DNA of 64,000 bases, from the NCBI GenBank assembly GCA_963756025.1, contig CAVWMF010000007.1:124001-188000 (forward strand), read 5' to 3'. Source of the stretch: Bog-473 sp963756025. Lineage in GTDB: Bacteria > Actinomycetota > Acidimicrobiia > Acidimicrobiales > RAAP-2. The notes beneath the pieces were generated by a model, which worked only from the letters and a program-made list of their open reading frames with translations, did not search any database and was not told where the DNA came from. A program made the translations under genes and the position numbers. Below, one piece after another: positions 35,426 through 42,934 of the stretch. How positions within the stretch are numbered: position 1 is the first letter of the stretch; the number at the start of each line of letters is the position of its first letter.

Positions 35426-35647
35426 TCAGGCTCCTTCTTCGTCGGTTGCGATGCTGAGAGCCCCGGTTGGGCACGCCTCCACCGCAACGCGGATGTCCTC
35501 GGGTGCGTCGGTTATCGGATCGACCAGCACCGCCTTCGCCTCGCCATCGTGCGTGAAGGTACCCGCCGCGTAGACGAGGCACACGCCGCTGCCGATGCAG
35601 ATGTCGCGGTCGATCACGATCTTCAATGGGCTGCCGGACTCAGGCAT
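35426..35647 (-). CDS. Small [3Fe-4S]-type ferredoxin for P450
   Basis: This 73-residue ferredoxin has CIGSGVC near the N-terminus and ACPTGAL near the C-terminus. The second Cys of a 4Fe-4S CxxCxxC is replaced by Ser (C-I-G-S-G-V-C), the pattern of [3Fe-4S] ferredoxins that serve actinobacterial P450s. It is encoded between the amidohydrolase (8-bp overlap) and the P450. It should carry electrons from an unlinked reductase to the P450 at 34128, and perhaps to the two distant paralogous P450s. The start at 35647 is the ATG giving the usual short N-terminus before the KIVIDRD strand. Confidence 0.88.
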   Translation of the reverse strand: MPESGSPLKIVIDRDICIGSGVCLVYAAGTFTHDGEAKAVLVDPITDAPEDIRVAVEACPTGALSIATDEEGA

Positions 35648-36842
35648 CGGCCAGAACCGGGATCTCGGCGGGGGTGAAGCGGTACAACTTTTCCGCGTTG
35701 CCCCGGAGGATCTTGTACTGAACCTCAGGGGAAAGATGGCCGATCTGCTTCTTGACGACCGAGATGCAGTTCGGCCAGGTCGAATCTGAGTGCGGATAGT
35801 CGGTCTCGCACATGACGTTGCCCACACCGATCTCATCGATGGAGGCGATCCCATGGGCGTCGTCGATGAAGCAGCCGTACACGTGATCACGGAAGAGGCC
35901 CCGGATGTCGAGGGTGTCGAGGTCCACCTCAGTGGTGGCGTGGCCCATGAATTGCACACCGCGCTGCACCCAGTAGCGCTGCTTGTCGAGGACCTGCTCC
36001 GCCCGCTCCAAGAAGTACGGCATCCATCCGATCTCGCCCTCCGACAGAGCGATCTTCAGTCCGGGGAATCGGGTGAACATCCCACTGAACAACCAAGCCA
36101 GCATCGCTCCCGACGTGCGGATCGCCCCCCACGACAGGTTGGCCATGAACGGTGAGTCCGGGGCGATCTGGGGCATCGTCGAGGAAGACCCGACATGCAT
36201 GCACACCACCATCCCGGTCTCGGAAGCGGTGGACATCACGGGATCCCAGTAGCGGTCCTTGTCATGGATCGTGGGGAGGCCCAACGGCGCGGGGTTTTCC
36301 GAAAAAGCGAAGGCCGTCGCGCCCTTCGCGGCGCATCGCTCCATCTCCTTCGACGCCAAAGCCGGATCCCACATCGGGATCAAGACGAGCGGGATGTAGC
36401 GGCCGGGGGCCGCTCCACACCACTCGTCGAGCATCCAGTCGTTGTAGGCCTGGAGGCAGACAAACCCGAACTCACGGTCACTCGCCTCCATGAACAGCTG
36501 CCCGCAGAATCTGGTGACGGTCGGAAAACACAGCGACGCCAGGATGCCCGCCCGATTCATGTCGTCGAGCCGCGCTGTCGGGTCATAACACCCGGGTCGC
36601 ATCTCGGCGTACGTGACCGCTTCGGGACTGAACTCCTCCTTGGACTTTCCAGCGACCGCGCTCAGCCCCGAGCTGGGGAACCGCTTTCCGTCGTACAGCC
36701 AGAACTCCATATCCCCCTCGACCACCATGTGGGGCGCCCGGTCACGATCCTTGGCGGGTACCCGGTCGACCCAGACGTGCGGTGGCTCGAGGACGTGATC
36801 ATCGACGGAGATGAGCCAGTCCAGAGACTTGTCAAATGCCAT
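35640..36842 (-). CDS. Amidohydrolase 2 family metal-dependent hydrolase
   Basis: This TIM-barrel hydrolase of about 400 residues has an N-terminal SVDDHVLEPP metal motif, HVGSSS mid-protein and a C-terminal CETDYPHSDS motif carrying the metal-binding Asp. It belongs to the same broad COG2159 family as the proteins at 17759, 44672 and 47670 but is divergent from them. The ATG at 36842 has AAAGGGGGA upstream; ten further in-frame codons are less likely. Its stop overlaps the ferredoxin start by 8 bp, tying it to the P450 system. Hydrolysis or decarboxylation of an oxidised ring product is plausible but not shown. Confidence 0.87.
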   Translation of the reverse strand: MAFDKSLDWLISVDDHVLEPPHVWVDRVPAKDRDRAPHMVVEGDMEFWLYDGKRFPSSGLSAVAGKSKEEFSPEAVTYAEMRPGCYDPTARLDDMNRAGILASLCFPTVTRFCGQLFMEASDREFGFVCLQAYNDWMLDEWCGAAPGRYIPLVLIPMWDPALASKEMERCAAKGATAFAFSENPAPLGLPTIHDKDRYWDPVMSTASETGMVVCMHVGSSSTMPQIAPDSPFMANLSWGAIRTSGAMLAWLFSGMFTRFPGLKIALSEGEIGWMPYFLERAEQVLDKQRYWVQRGVQFMGHATTEVDLDTLDIRGLFRDHVYGCFIDDAHGIASIDEIGVGNVMCETDYPHSDSTWPNCISVVKKQIGHLSPEVQYKILRGNAEKLYRFTPAEIPVLADA

Positions 36843-36947
36843 TGTCCCCCTTTGCGCGTCGTGCGGAGCCACGACGGTAGAGCATGGTTCTACTCAAACA
36901 GGGGATCGCACCCTCGTCAAGTCCCCTGCGGTCGGCGATGGAGAGCC

Positions 36948-37892
36948 TCAACCCGTCGCCGTGGCAGCCGCGTATTCATGGAGGGCCGGCACGACCTCCG
37001 CGAAAAGCCGGTCGAGGACCGGTCGCTGGTCCGCTCCTGCCGTTGCAGCGTGGAACACGAAATGACGGGCGCCTGCGTCGTAGAAGGCACAGAGTTTGGC
37101 CGTCACCTCGGACGGAGTTCCAGCGGCGGCGACGCTGTCGATCATGCGGCTGAAATCCTGGTTGTACGTGCCGCCCATCGTTCGGGCCGCCTCCTCCCGG
37201 GCAATGTCGCCGTCAGGGTTGATATTGAGGAAGACCCAGACGCACCAGGAGAAACCATCGAGATCCCGCCCTGCTTCTCCGGCCGCGTTCTTGATGACGG
37301 CCACCGATTCGGCGTACCGGCGGGGCGAGTACATATAGGGGAACCAGCCGTCACCGAGTGTCGCGGCCCGTCGCATCGCCGGTTCCTTCCGACCGGCCAC
37401 CACGATCGGGGGCCCGCCGGGCTGGAGGGGCGCCGGATGGATCTTCACATCCTCCATCGAGTAGTAGCGACCTTCGTGGGTGATCTCCGTGGCCGTCCAC
37501 AACCGGCGAAGGAGAGGGATGATCTCGTTCGTCCGGCGGCCGCGCTCCTCGAGCGGGACGCCGACGGCCCGGAATTCTTGCGGATACTCGCCGCCGATCC
37601 CGACACCGAGCATCAGCCGCCCGCCCGTGGCGCGATCGAGATCTGCGATCTGCTTTGCCACCAGTGCCGGCGGGTAGAGCGGGAGCAGGAGGATGGAGCA
37701 ACCGACGATCACCCGTTCGGTGACCGTTGCCAGCCGGGCCAGGCCGATCATGACCTCCGGGCTCGGGTTGCGCGACGCGATGTGCCCACCCACCCAGAGC
37801 GAATCGAGTTCCCGGGCCTCGAGTTCGTGCACCTCTCGAGCATCGCCGGCGGCGACGAGGCCGATCCGGATCTGGGAATCGGGCTCTGTCAT
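36948..37892 (-). CDS. LLM-class oxidoreductase, F420-dependent-like subfamily
   Basis: This 314-residue luciferase-fold protein (IRIGLVAAGD start, SLWVGGHIASRNPSPEV, GVGIGGEYPQEF, GRKEPAMRRAATLGDGWFPYMYSP) has a length and sequence fitting the F420-using LLM subfamily rather than FMN monooxygenases. Cofactor choice is inferred from subfamily and cannot be proved here. The ATG at 37892 overlaps the stop of the upstream CoA-transferase as ATGA, so the two are translationally coupled. It may reduce a double bond or ketone in a CoA-linked intermediate. Confidence 0.85.
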   Translation of the reverse strand: MTEPDSQIRIGLVAAGDAREVHELEARELDSLWVGGHIASRNPSPEVMIGLARLATVTERVIVGCSILLLPLYPPALVAKQIADLDRATGGRLMLGVGIGGEYPQEFRAVGVPLEERGRRTNEIIPLLRRLWTATEITHEGRYYSMEDVKIHPAPLQPGGPPIVVAGRKEPAMRRAATLGDGWFPYMYSPRRYAESVAVIKNAAGEAGRDLDGFSWCVWVFLNINPDGDIAREEAARTMGGTYNQDFSRMIDSVAAAGTPSEVTAKLCAFYDAGARHFVFHAATAGADQRPVLDRLFAEVVPALHEYAAATATG

Positions 37893-40249
37893 TGGAGAAC
37901 CTCCCTGAGCTGCTCTCGTTCGCCGGCCGAAAGCGAGAGGATCTTGTCCAGGATGTCGTCGTTGTCCTGACCGATCAACGGCCCGTGACGGAGCTCGACA
38001 TCGAGATCGGAGAACAACCAGGGCTGCCGCATCACGCGGGTTCGCCCGATTTCGGGATGCTCGATCTCCACGAACACCCCGCGGGCTGCGAGATGCGGAT
38101 CGGCCGCCAGCATTTCGTTGGTCATCACCGCCATAGCGGGAACGCCCGCAGCTTGCAGGGTGGCGAACGCACCGAGCGATTCCCGCTGCGAAGTCCACGC
38201 CGTGATGGCTTCGTCGATCTCGGCGCGTGCGGCCCGCCGGGCATCCGCCGTCGGATACTGCGCCAGCCAGGCGTCGCGCCCGATCACCGAACAGAGAGCC
38301 TTCCATTCGGCCTCCTCGGTGATCGCCACGGCTACCCAGTCGTCAACTCCGGCAGAGGGGTAGACGTCGTGTGGGGCGTGCGCGCGATGACCGTTCCCCA
38401 CCCGGATCTCCCAGGGAACGCCCAGCTGTTCGGCGAGGAGCGCATCGGGTGAGGAGGCCGCAGCGACCTCCCGCGATGCGAGGTCGATGTGCTGGCCCTC
38501 CCCGCTGCGGGCTCGATGCAGCAAGGCGGCCAGCGCTGCCACCGCGAGTGCGCTACCGCTGCGAAAGTCGGTGGACTCCCCTATCTCCGACGGTGGGCCG
38601 TCGGCGTAGCCTGTCTGCTCAGAGAGTCCCCCCGTCGCTCCGAAGATACTTGCGAGGCCGGCAGCCATGGCCTCGGGCCCGGTGGAGCCGTTCGCCGATG
38701 AGGAAATGACGATCAGATCAGGACGTTTCGCCAGGAGGCTTGTGGCGTCGAGACCGAACCTCGCCATGACGCCTGGACGGAAGTTGTCGACGACGACGTC
38801 GACGTGATCGACGAGGCGGTGTGCCAGCGCCAGTCCTTCCGTTCGGGAGAGATCAACCTGGAATGACCGCTTGGCGAGGTTCAACTCGTTGAAGTTCGGG
38901 GAGCGGTTGATGCCCCCGTAGTCCGCCAGGAAGCCCCGCCGTGCCGGGTCGGGTCGGCGCGTCGATTCGACCTTGATGACCTCCGCCCCGAGCAGGGCCA
39001 GCAGACAAGTCCCGTAGGGGCCGGCGGCGGCCCAGGTGAAGTCCAGGATGCGGACGCCCTCCAGAGCGCGGCCAGGAGGAAGGCGCGGCTTGGCTGTCGC
39101 CTCATCGGAGAAACCTTCGGAACCACCCACTCCCCGTGCCGATTTGATGTCAATCGGAGTGGCGGAGAATTTGTAGGGGGGGCCTGGTACGACCATTCGC
39201 CCACCGGCGCCATCGTCGATCTCGCGGAAGAAGCCGCGATGGCGGAGCTGCGGCGACGCCAGGAGGTCCGACGGCTTCGCATACGCGCCGACAGGGGCAC
39301 CAAGCGGAGCCAATATCTGCACCACCTCGGCCTTGTCGTGCGCTCGGCACCATGCCTGCATCGCGGTTGCAGCCAGCTCGGCGTTCTCCATCCGGGCCGC
39401 GGCGGTCGCTATCCGTTCATCGGCGAGCTGTCCGGCCTCGGGTGAGGCCGCCAGGGCATCCCACTGATCCGGTGTCATGCCGACGAGCTGCACCCAGCCG
39501 TCACGACAGTGCATCATGCCCATGAACCCGTAGCGACCACCGTCTCGATGCATCACTATGCCGTCGTTGTTGAAGCGACTGAGTCGGGTGCGATTGAGGG
39601 TCAGCTCCGCCTCCTGGATGGAGACGTCCACGCGTTGCCCCCGACCCGTCCGAAGCCGGTCGTACATCGCCACCAGGGCGGCGACCGCGGCGTTCCAACC
39701 GGCGTCGTACTCGGCGAGTTCGGCGCCGGCCTGGAGAGGGGGTCGTTCGGGAAACGCCTTGAAACCGGGGCCGCTCGGCAGGATCGATCCCTCGCCGCCT
39801 GCGTGGAAGGAGACCAGGTGACTGGCACGGTGCCTGGCATACGGCCCGGTGAGACCGAACGGAGTGATGACCAGTACCGTCGTCGCCTCGTCCAACCCCT
39901 CCTGGGCGTACCAGGTGGGGTCGTCGGTGACGACCAGGTCGAACCCCGCGGCCACATCCTGGCGCTCCGGGGTCTGTTCCGGCGCTTTGGAGACGGTCCG
40001 GCTCGCCTTGCCAGTGTTCAAGTAGAGGAAGAGCCCTCCGGGTTCGCTCGGGGAAGCATCGCTTCGCCGCGGCCCCCACAATCGAGACGGGTGGCCACCG
40101 GGGGGCTCCACTTTCACGACCTCGGCCCCGAGGTCACTCATGACCTTTGCGCAGAATGAGGCGGCAACGCCGTCGGCTAGCTCCAACACCCGCCAGCCGG
40201 CCAGCGCTCCGTTCGAAGAACCTTCCTCCGCGTCATTTCGGTTAGGCAC
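37889..40249 (-). CDS. Didomain class III (CaiB/BaiF) CoA-transferase without catalytic Asp in either half
   Basis: This 786-residue tandem CaiB/BaiF protein has domain starts ALAGWRVLELADGVAA and ALEGVRILDFTWAAAGP. At the catalytic Asp position domain 1 has His (H144, RASHLVS) and domain 2 has Ala (AGLASIF). Both halves therefore appear unable to form the usual acyl-aspartyl intermediate. It may be non-catalytic, use another mechanism, or act as a racemase-like or binding protein. The GTG at 40249 has GAGGG eight bases upstream. It overlaps the F420-type LLM gene by ATGA and follows the IclR gene at 40307 by 57 bp on the same strand. Confidence 0.85.
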   Translation of the reverse strand: MPNRNDAEEGSSNGALAGWRVLELADGVAASFCAKVMSDLGAEVVKVEPPGGHPSRLWGPRRSDASPSEPGGLFLYLNTGKASRTVSKAPEQTPERQDVAAGFDLVVTDDPTWYAQEGLDEATTVLVITPFGLTGPYARHRASHLVSFHAGGEGSILPSGPGFKAFPERPPLQAGAELAEYDAGWNAAVAALVAMYDRLRTGRGQRVDVSIQEAELTLNRTRLSRFNNDGIVMHRDGGRYGFMGMMHCRDGWVQLVGMTPDQWDALAASPEAGQLADERIATAAARMENAELAATAMQAWCRAHDKAEVVQILAPLGAPVGAYAKPSDLLASPQLRHRGFFREIDDGAGGRMVVPGPPYKFSATPIDIKSARGVGGSEGFSDEATAKPRLPPGRALEGVRILDFTWAAAGPYGTCLLALLGAEVIKVESTRRPDPARRGFLADYGGINRSPNFNELNLAKRSFQVDLSRTEGLALAHRLVDHVDVVVDNFRPGVMARFGLDATSLLAKRPDLIVISSSANGSTGPEAMAAGLASIFGATGGLSEQTGYADGPPSEIGESTDFRSGSALAVAALAALLHRARSGEGQHIDLASREVAAASSPDALLAEQLGVPWEIRVGNGHRAHAPHDVYPSAGVDDWVAVAITEEAEWKALCSVIGRDAWLAQYPTADARRAARAEIDEAITAWTSQRESLGAFATLQAAGVPAMAVMTNEMLAADPHLAARGVFVEIEHPEIGRTRVMRQPWLFSDLDVELRHGPLIGQDNDDILDKILSLSAGEREQLREVLQ

Positions 40250-40306
40250 AGTAACTACCCTCGATCGTCCGGAGGAGTATTCCGCCAGTTTCGGAGCGTA
40301 GTCTTA

Positions 40307-41176
40307 TCACCGCCGGGCCTGGACTTCACTCGGCGTGCGTCCCCCGCTACGCCTGGTGGCAACGAGGGCAGCGTTTCGTACGTGCTCTCCATAGGCCACA
40401 ATCTGCTCTGCTGACATCCCGGGCGGGAAACCGTCGAGAGTGATCGCCACCAGTGACTCCCCTGCGGGGTCGAACACAGGCGAGGCAATCATGACGACGT
40501 CGTAACGCGGCCCTACATCGACGGAGCCCACCACCTTGTACGAGCGTTCGCGCAATCCGGCGAAGAGTTCGTCAGGTGACCCCGGTGCCCTCGCGCTGGG
40601 CCAAGGGGACGCCGATCGGCCCACCGGCAGGGCGGCTTCGAGGCCGACGGCCCAACCCCTTTCCCGCACCTCCCCGAGGACGGCCTCCATGCCGTCCGGG
40701 TCTTCGGCGTGGGCCAACCATCGATCGGGATCTCCCCATGCGACAAAGACGGCACCGATTGGAGGTTCGAGGGGAAGCCGTCGACCCACCTGGGCACCGA
40801 CCCCCCGGGGGCGATGTTCACCGGCACGTGCCAAGAAGACGATCTCCTCTCCGGCGACCGCCGTCACGGCGACCCCGAGGCCCAACTCCTCGCTGAGTCG
40901 CCTTGCCTCATCACGGGCGTGGTCGATCGCCGGGTGGCGCTCCAGGGCGGCACTCCCGAGGGCGACCACCGATGGACCGAGGGTGTAGGTACGCAGCCGA
41001 GGGTGGCGGCGCACGTATCCCGACTCGGCCAGCGCGCCGAGCACCGCGTGGGTCGACGCCAGATTGATCTCGAGGTGCGTCGCCAGGGCGGAGAGGCTGT
41101 ACTGCTCTTCGCTGTGCGCAGCAAGGAAGTTCAGCACGGCCACCGCTCGGGTCGCCGCCAGGGCGGGGCGGGCCAT
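40307..41176 (-). CDS. IclR-family transcriptional regulator
   Basis: This 289-residue protein has an N-terminal winged helix (AATRAVAVLNFLAAHSEEQ, LSALATHLEINLASTHAVLGAL) and an IclR effector domain (RRLPLEPPIGAVFVAWGDP). It is the first gene of the minus-strand block running to 31146 and divergent from a kinase-like gene. Its ATG is only about 8 bp from a candidate -10 (41185-41190), so the transcript may be leaderless. A copy of the 15-bp motif overlaps its -35. It likely controls the CoA-transferase/LLM/P450 block. Confidence 0.9.
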   Translation of the reverse strand: MARPALAATRAVAVLNFLAAHSEEQYSLSALATHLEINLASTHAVLGALAESGYVRRHPRLRTYTLGPSVVALGSAALERHPAIDHARDEARRLSEELGLGVAVTAVAGEEIVFLARAGEHRPRGVGAQVGRRLPLEPPIGAVFVAWGDPDRWLAHAEDPDGMEAVLGEVRERGWAVGLEAALPVGRSASPWPSARAPGSPDELFAGLRERSYKVVGSVDVGPRYDVVMIASPVFDPAGESLVAITLDGFPPGMSAEQIVAYGEHVRNAALVATRRSGGRTPSEVQARR

Positions 41177-41184
41177 TTTCCTAT

Positions 41185-41213
41185 TCCTACTTCGAGCGTT
41201 TCGTTATTGCAAA
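41185..41213 (-). promoter_or_regulatory. Candidate promoter of the second iclR gene, possibly leaderless
   Basis: On the minus strand TTGCAA (41208-41213) and TAGGAA (41185-41190) are 17 bp apart. The ATG at 41176 follows the -10 by about eight bases, and no ribosome site can be fitted between them. Confidence 0.35.
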
Positions 41214-41220
41214 ACTCGTT
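41206..41220. promoter_or_regulatory. 15-bp operator-like motif overlapping the iclR -35 box
   Basis: TATTGCAAAACTCGT, a partial match to GAYTGCAANGCAAGT: the ATTGCAA half is intact and the second half is degenerate. It lies between the divergent iclR (41176) and kinase-like (41267) starts. Confidence 0.4.
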
Positions 41221-41266
41221 TGAATGCCGCAGAGCGTCTACGTTGGCGCCCGTGACGAACATCGCA

Positions 41267-42283
41267 ATGCCGACGACGCTCGAAGAGGTCCTCGACCCCG
41301 AGTGGCTGAGCGGGGCGCTCGAGGACATCACCGATGAGGACCGCATCGTCGCGGTCGAGATGGTCGATTCCTCGCAGACCCTGGCCCAGAAGGTGCGGTT
41401 CCGGGTCACGGCCGAGAGTTCCGACGGTCGCCGGCGCATCAGGTCCTACTGCATCAAGGCGCACCTCGACGGGTCGCCCGGAACCACCCTTTTGTCCGAA
41501 GCGCACTTCTACCGGGAGCTGGGCCCGCTGCTCGATCTGCGTACGCCGCACGCCTACCATACGGCCGTCGATGACGCTGCGGGGCAGGCGATGATCATCA
41601 TGGACGACATTGTCGACATCGGCGGCCGGTTTCTCAACGCGCAAAATCCCTATTCCCTCGACACCGCGCGCGGCTCCCTGGCCCAACTCGCTCGTCTTCA
41701 CGCGTCGACGTGGGATGGCGCTCGAACTGCGGGCATGGACTGGCTCTCACCCCGGATCCGGATAATGGCCGAGATGTATCCGACCGACATTCTCCAGACA
41801 CTCCTCGACGACGGCCGCGGTCCCGACTCAGCACCGGAGCTCCGTGATGCACAGAACCTGGTCGAGGCAGTGAAACGCACCGGCGACCACCCGGTCACCT
41901 GTGTGATCCACGGCGATACGCACTCGGGCAACGTGTACCTCGACCGCGAAGGACGGCCCAGTTGGCTCGATTGGCAGATCGTGCAGCGTGGGAACTGGGC
42001 GACGGACATCAGCTATCACTTGGGTACGGTTCTCGACGTCGAGACCCGGCGCGCCCATGAGGGCGAGCTACTGCGTTACTACTTGCGGGAGCTGGAAACC
42101 AACGGGATCGCCGCCCCGGAGTGGGATGAGGCGTGGGACAAGTACACGCTCAGCTTCTCCTACGGGTACTTCCTCTGGGTCATCACGCAGATCAGCTCTC
42201 GAGAAGTGGTGCTGATCCACATCCCGCGCCTCGCTGCCGCCCTGGCCGACCACGAGACGTTTCGCAGACTCGGGGTGATCTGA
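41267..42283 (+). CDS. Phosphotransferase/kinase-like protein (APH or CHK-like fold)
   Basis: This protein of about 338 residues has the Brenner motif HGDTHSGN followed by the metal-binding WLDWQ, as in aminoglycoside phosphotransferase/choline-kinase-like enzymes and ecdysteroid-kinase-like proteins. An N-lobe with CIKAHL (probable ATP-binding Lys) precedes. It would phosphorylate a hydroxyl group of a small molecule using ATP. Relatives often sit in catabolic clusters with acyl-CoA dehydrogenases, but the substrate here is unknown. ATG 41267 starts the family-like PTTLEEVLDPEWL; a GTG at 41252 is possible. No ribosome site is evident. It is divergent from iclR and convergent with the LEH-like gene. 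Confidence 0.8.
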   Translation: MPTTLEEVLDPEWLSGALEDITDEDRIVAVEMVDSSQTLAQKVRFRVTAESSDGRRRIRSYCIKAHLDGSPGTTLLSEAHFYRELGPLLDLRTPHAYHTAVDDAAGQAMIIMDDIVDIGGRFLNAQNPYSLDTARGSLAQLARLHASTWDGARTAGMDWLSPRIRIMAEMYPTDILQTLLDDGRGPDSAPELRDAQNLVEAVKRTGDHPVTCVIHGDTHSGNVYLDREGRPSWLDWQIVQRGNWATDISYHLGTVLDVETRRAHEGELLRYYLRELETNGIAAPEWDEAWDKYTLSFSYGYFLWVITQISSREVVLIHIPRLAAALADHETFRRLGVI

Positions 42284-42341
42284 GAGGTCGGCGGGCGCGT
42301 CCCGGGGCGGGCCAGGCCCAATGCCCATGCGGGTGATCGTC

Positions 42342-42749
42342 CTACGTGGCGAACGGCTCCACGTGCTTCGAATCGAAGTAATCGCGCCACTTCTCGATCT
42401 TGCCGGCCTTCATTTCGAAGGCGCCCATCACGTACAAATCGTGGAACGCCGTTTCGCCGGGCTTTTGAAAGCGTTCGAGCCGCTCGGCGAGTACGACATC
42501 GCCATCGGCGACGAGGTGGAGGACCTCAAGGTCGACACGCCACCCGTCGCGATAGCGGCTGAGGGCGTCATACGCCTGGTCGGGGCCGACGCGGGGATGG
42601 CTCGGCCACGGCACATTGACGTAGAGGCACTCCGGGGCGAGGATCTCGTGAAAGTCCTCCCGCGTCAGCCGTGGCCACTCCTCACAGAGCCGCCGGACGA
42701 CCAGGCTTGTCGGTTGCATCCCCTGTTCCAATTCTCGATCTCCCCCCAT
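42342..42749 (-). CDS. Limonene-1,2-epoxide hydrolase-like protein (NTF2-like fold)
   Basis: This small protein of about 135 residues ends in WRDYFD and matches limonene-1,2-epoxide hydrolase (LimA) in layout: Y43/N45 in LYVN, R90 in AERLER, and D123 in WRDYFD. The family triad is Asp-Arg-Asp; here the Asp two residues after the Arg is Glu (E92), while the spacing R90, position 92, 123 is conserved. It may hydrolyse an epoxide or may have shifted function within the SnoaL/LEH group. The start at 42749 is chosen; an ATG at 42719 is also plausible, and the frame is open to 42830. It is divergent from the amidohydrolase gene at 42935. Confidence 0.78.
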   Translation of the reverse strand: MGGDRELEQGMQPTSLVVRRLCEEWPRLTREDFHEILAPECLYVNVPWPSHPRVGPDQAYDALSRYRDGWRVDLEVLHLVADGDVVLAERLERFQKPGETAFHDLYVMGAFEMKAGKIEKWRDYFDSKHVEPFAT

Positions 42750-42790
42750 AGCCCCGTACCTTGCGTGGGGTTGTCCCGGCCGCCGGTCAC

Positions 42791-42818
42791 CAGCAACTGC
42801 TGACGTTACCAGTTGCTG
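42791..42818. promoter_or_regulatory. 9-bp perfect inverted repeat in the divergent LEH-like/amidohydrolase region
   Basis: CAGCAACTG (42791-42799) and CAGTTGCTG (42810-42818) are separated by 10 bp. This is a regulator-sized dyad immediately next to a copy of the 15-bp motif. Confidence 0.45.
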
Positions 42819-42832
42819 ATTGCTCAACAAGT
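42818..42832. promoter_or_regulatory. 15-bp operator-like motif upstream of the duplicated hydrolase cassette
   Basis: GATTGCTCAACAAGT matches the outer halves of GAYTGCAANGCAAGT (GATTGC and CAAGT). It lies about 100 bp upstream of the start at 42935 and about 70 bp before the LEH-like start. Confidence 0.45.
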
Positions 42833-42934
42833 AGTAAGGTTGACCAGGTGGAAGGTCTCCGGATCTTCCCTGGTCCGGTGTAATCGCCTGTCCGGGCGCA
42901 TCCGTCTGGCAGGGTGAAGGGGAGGACTCTACAA

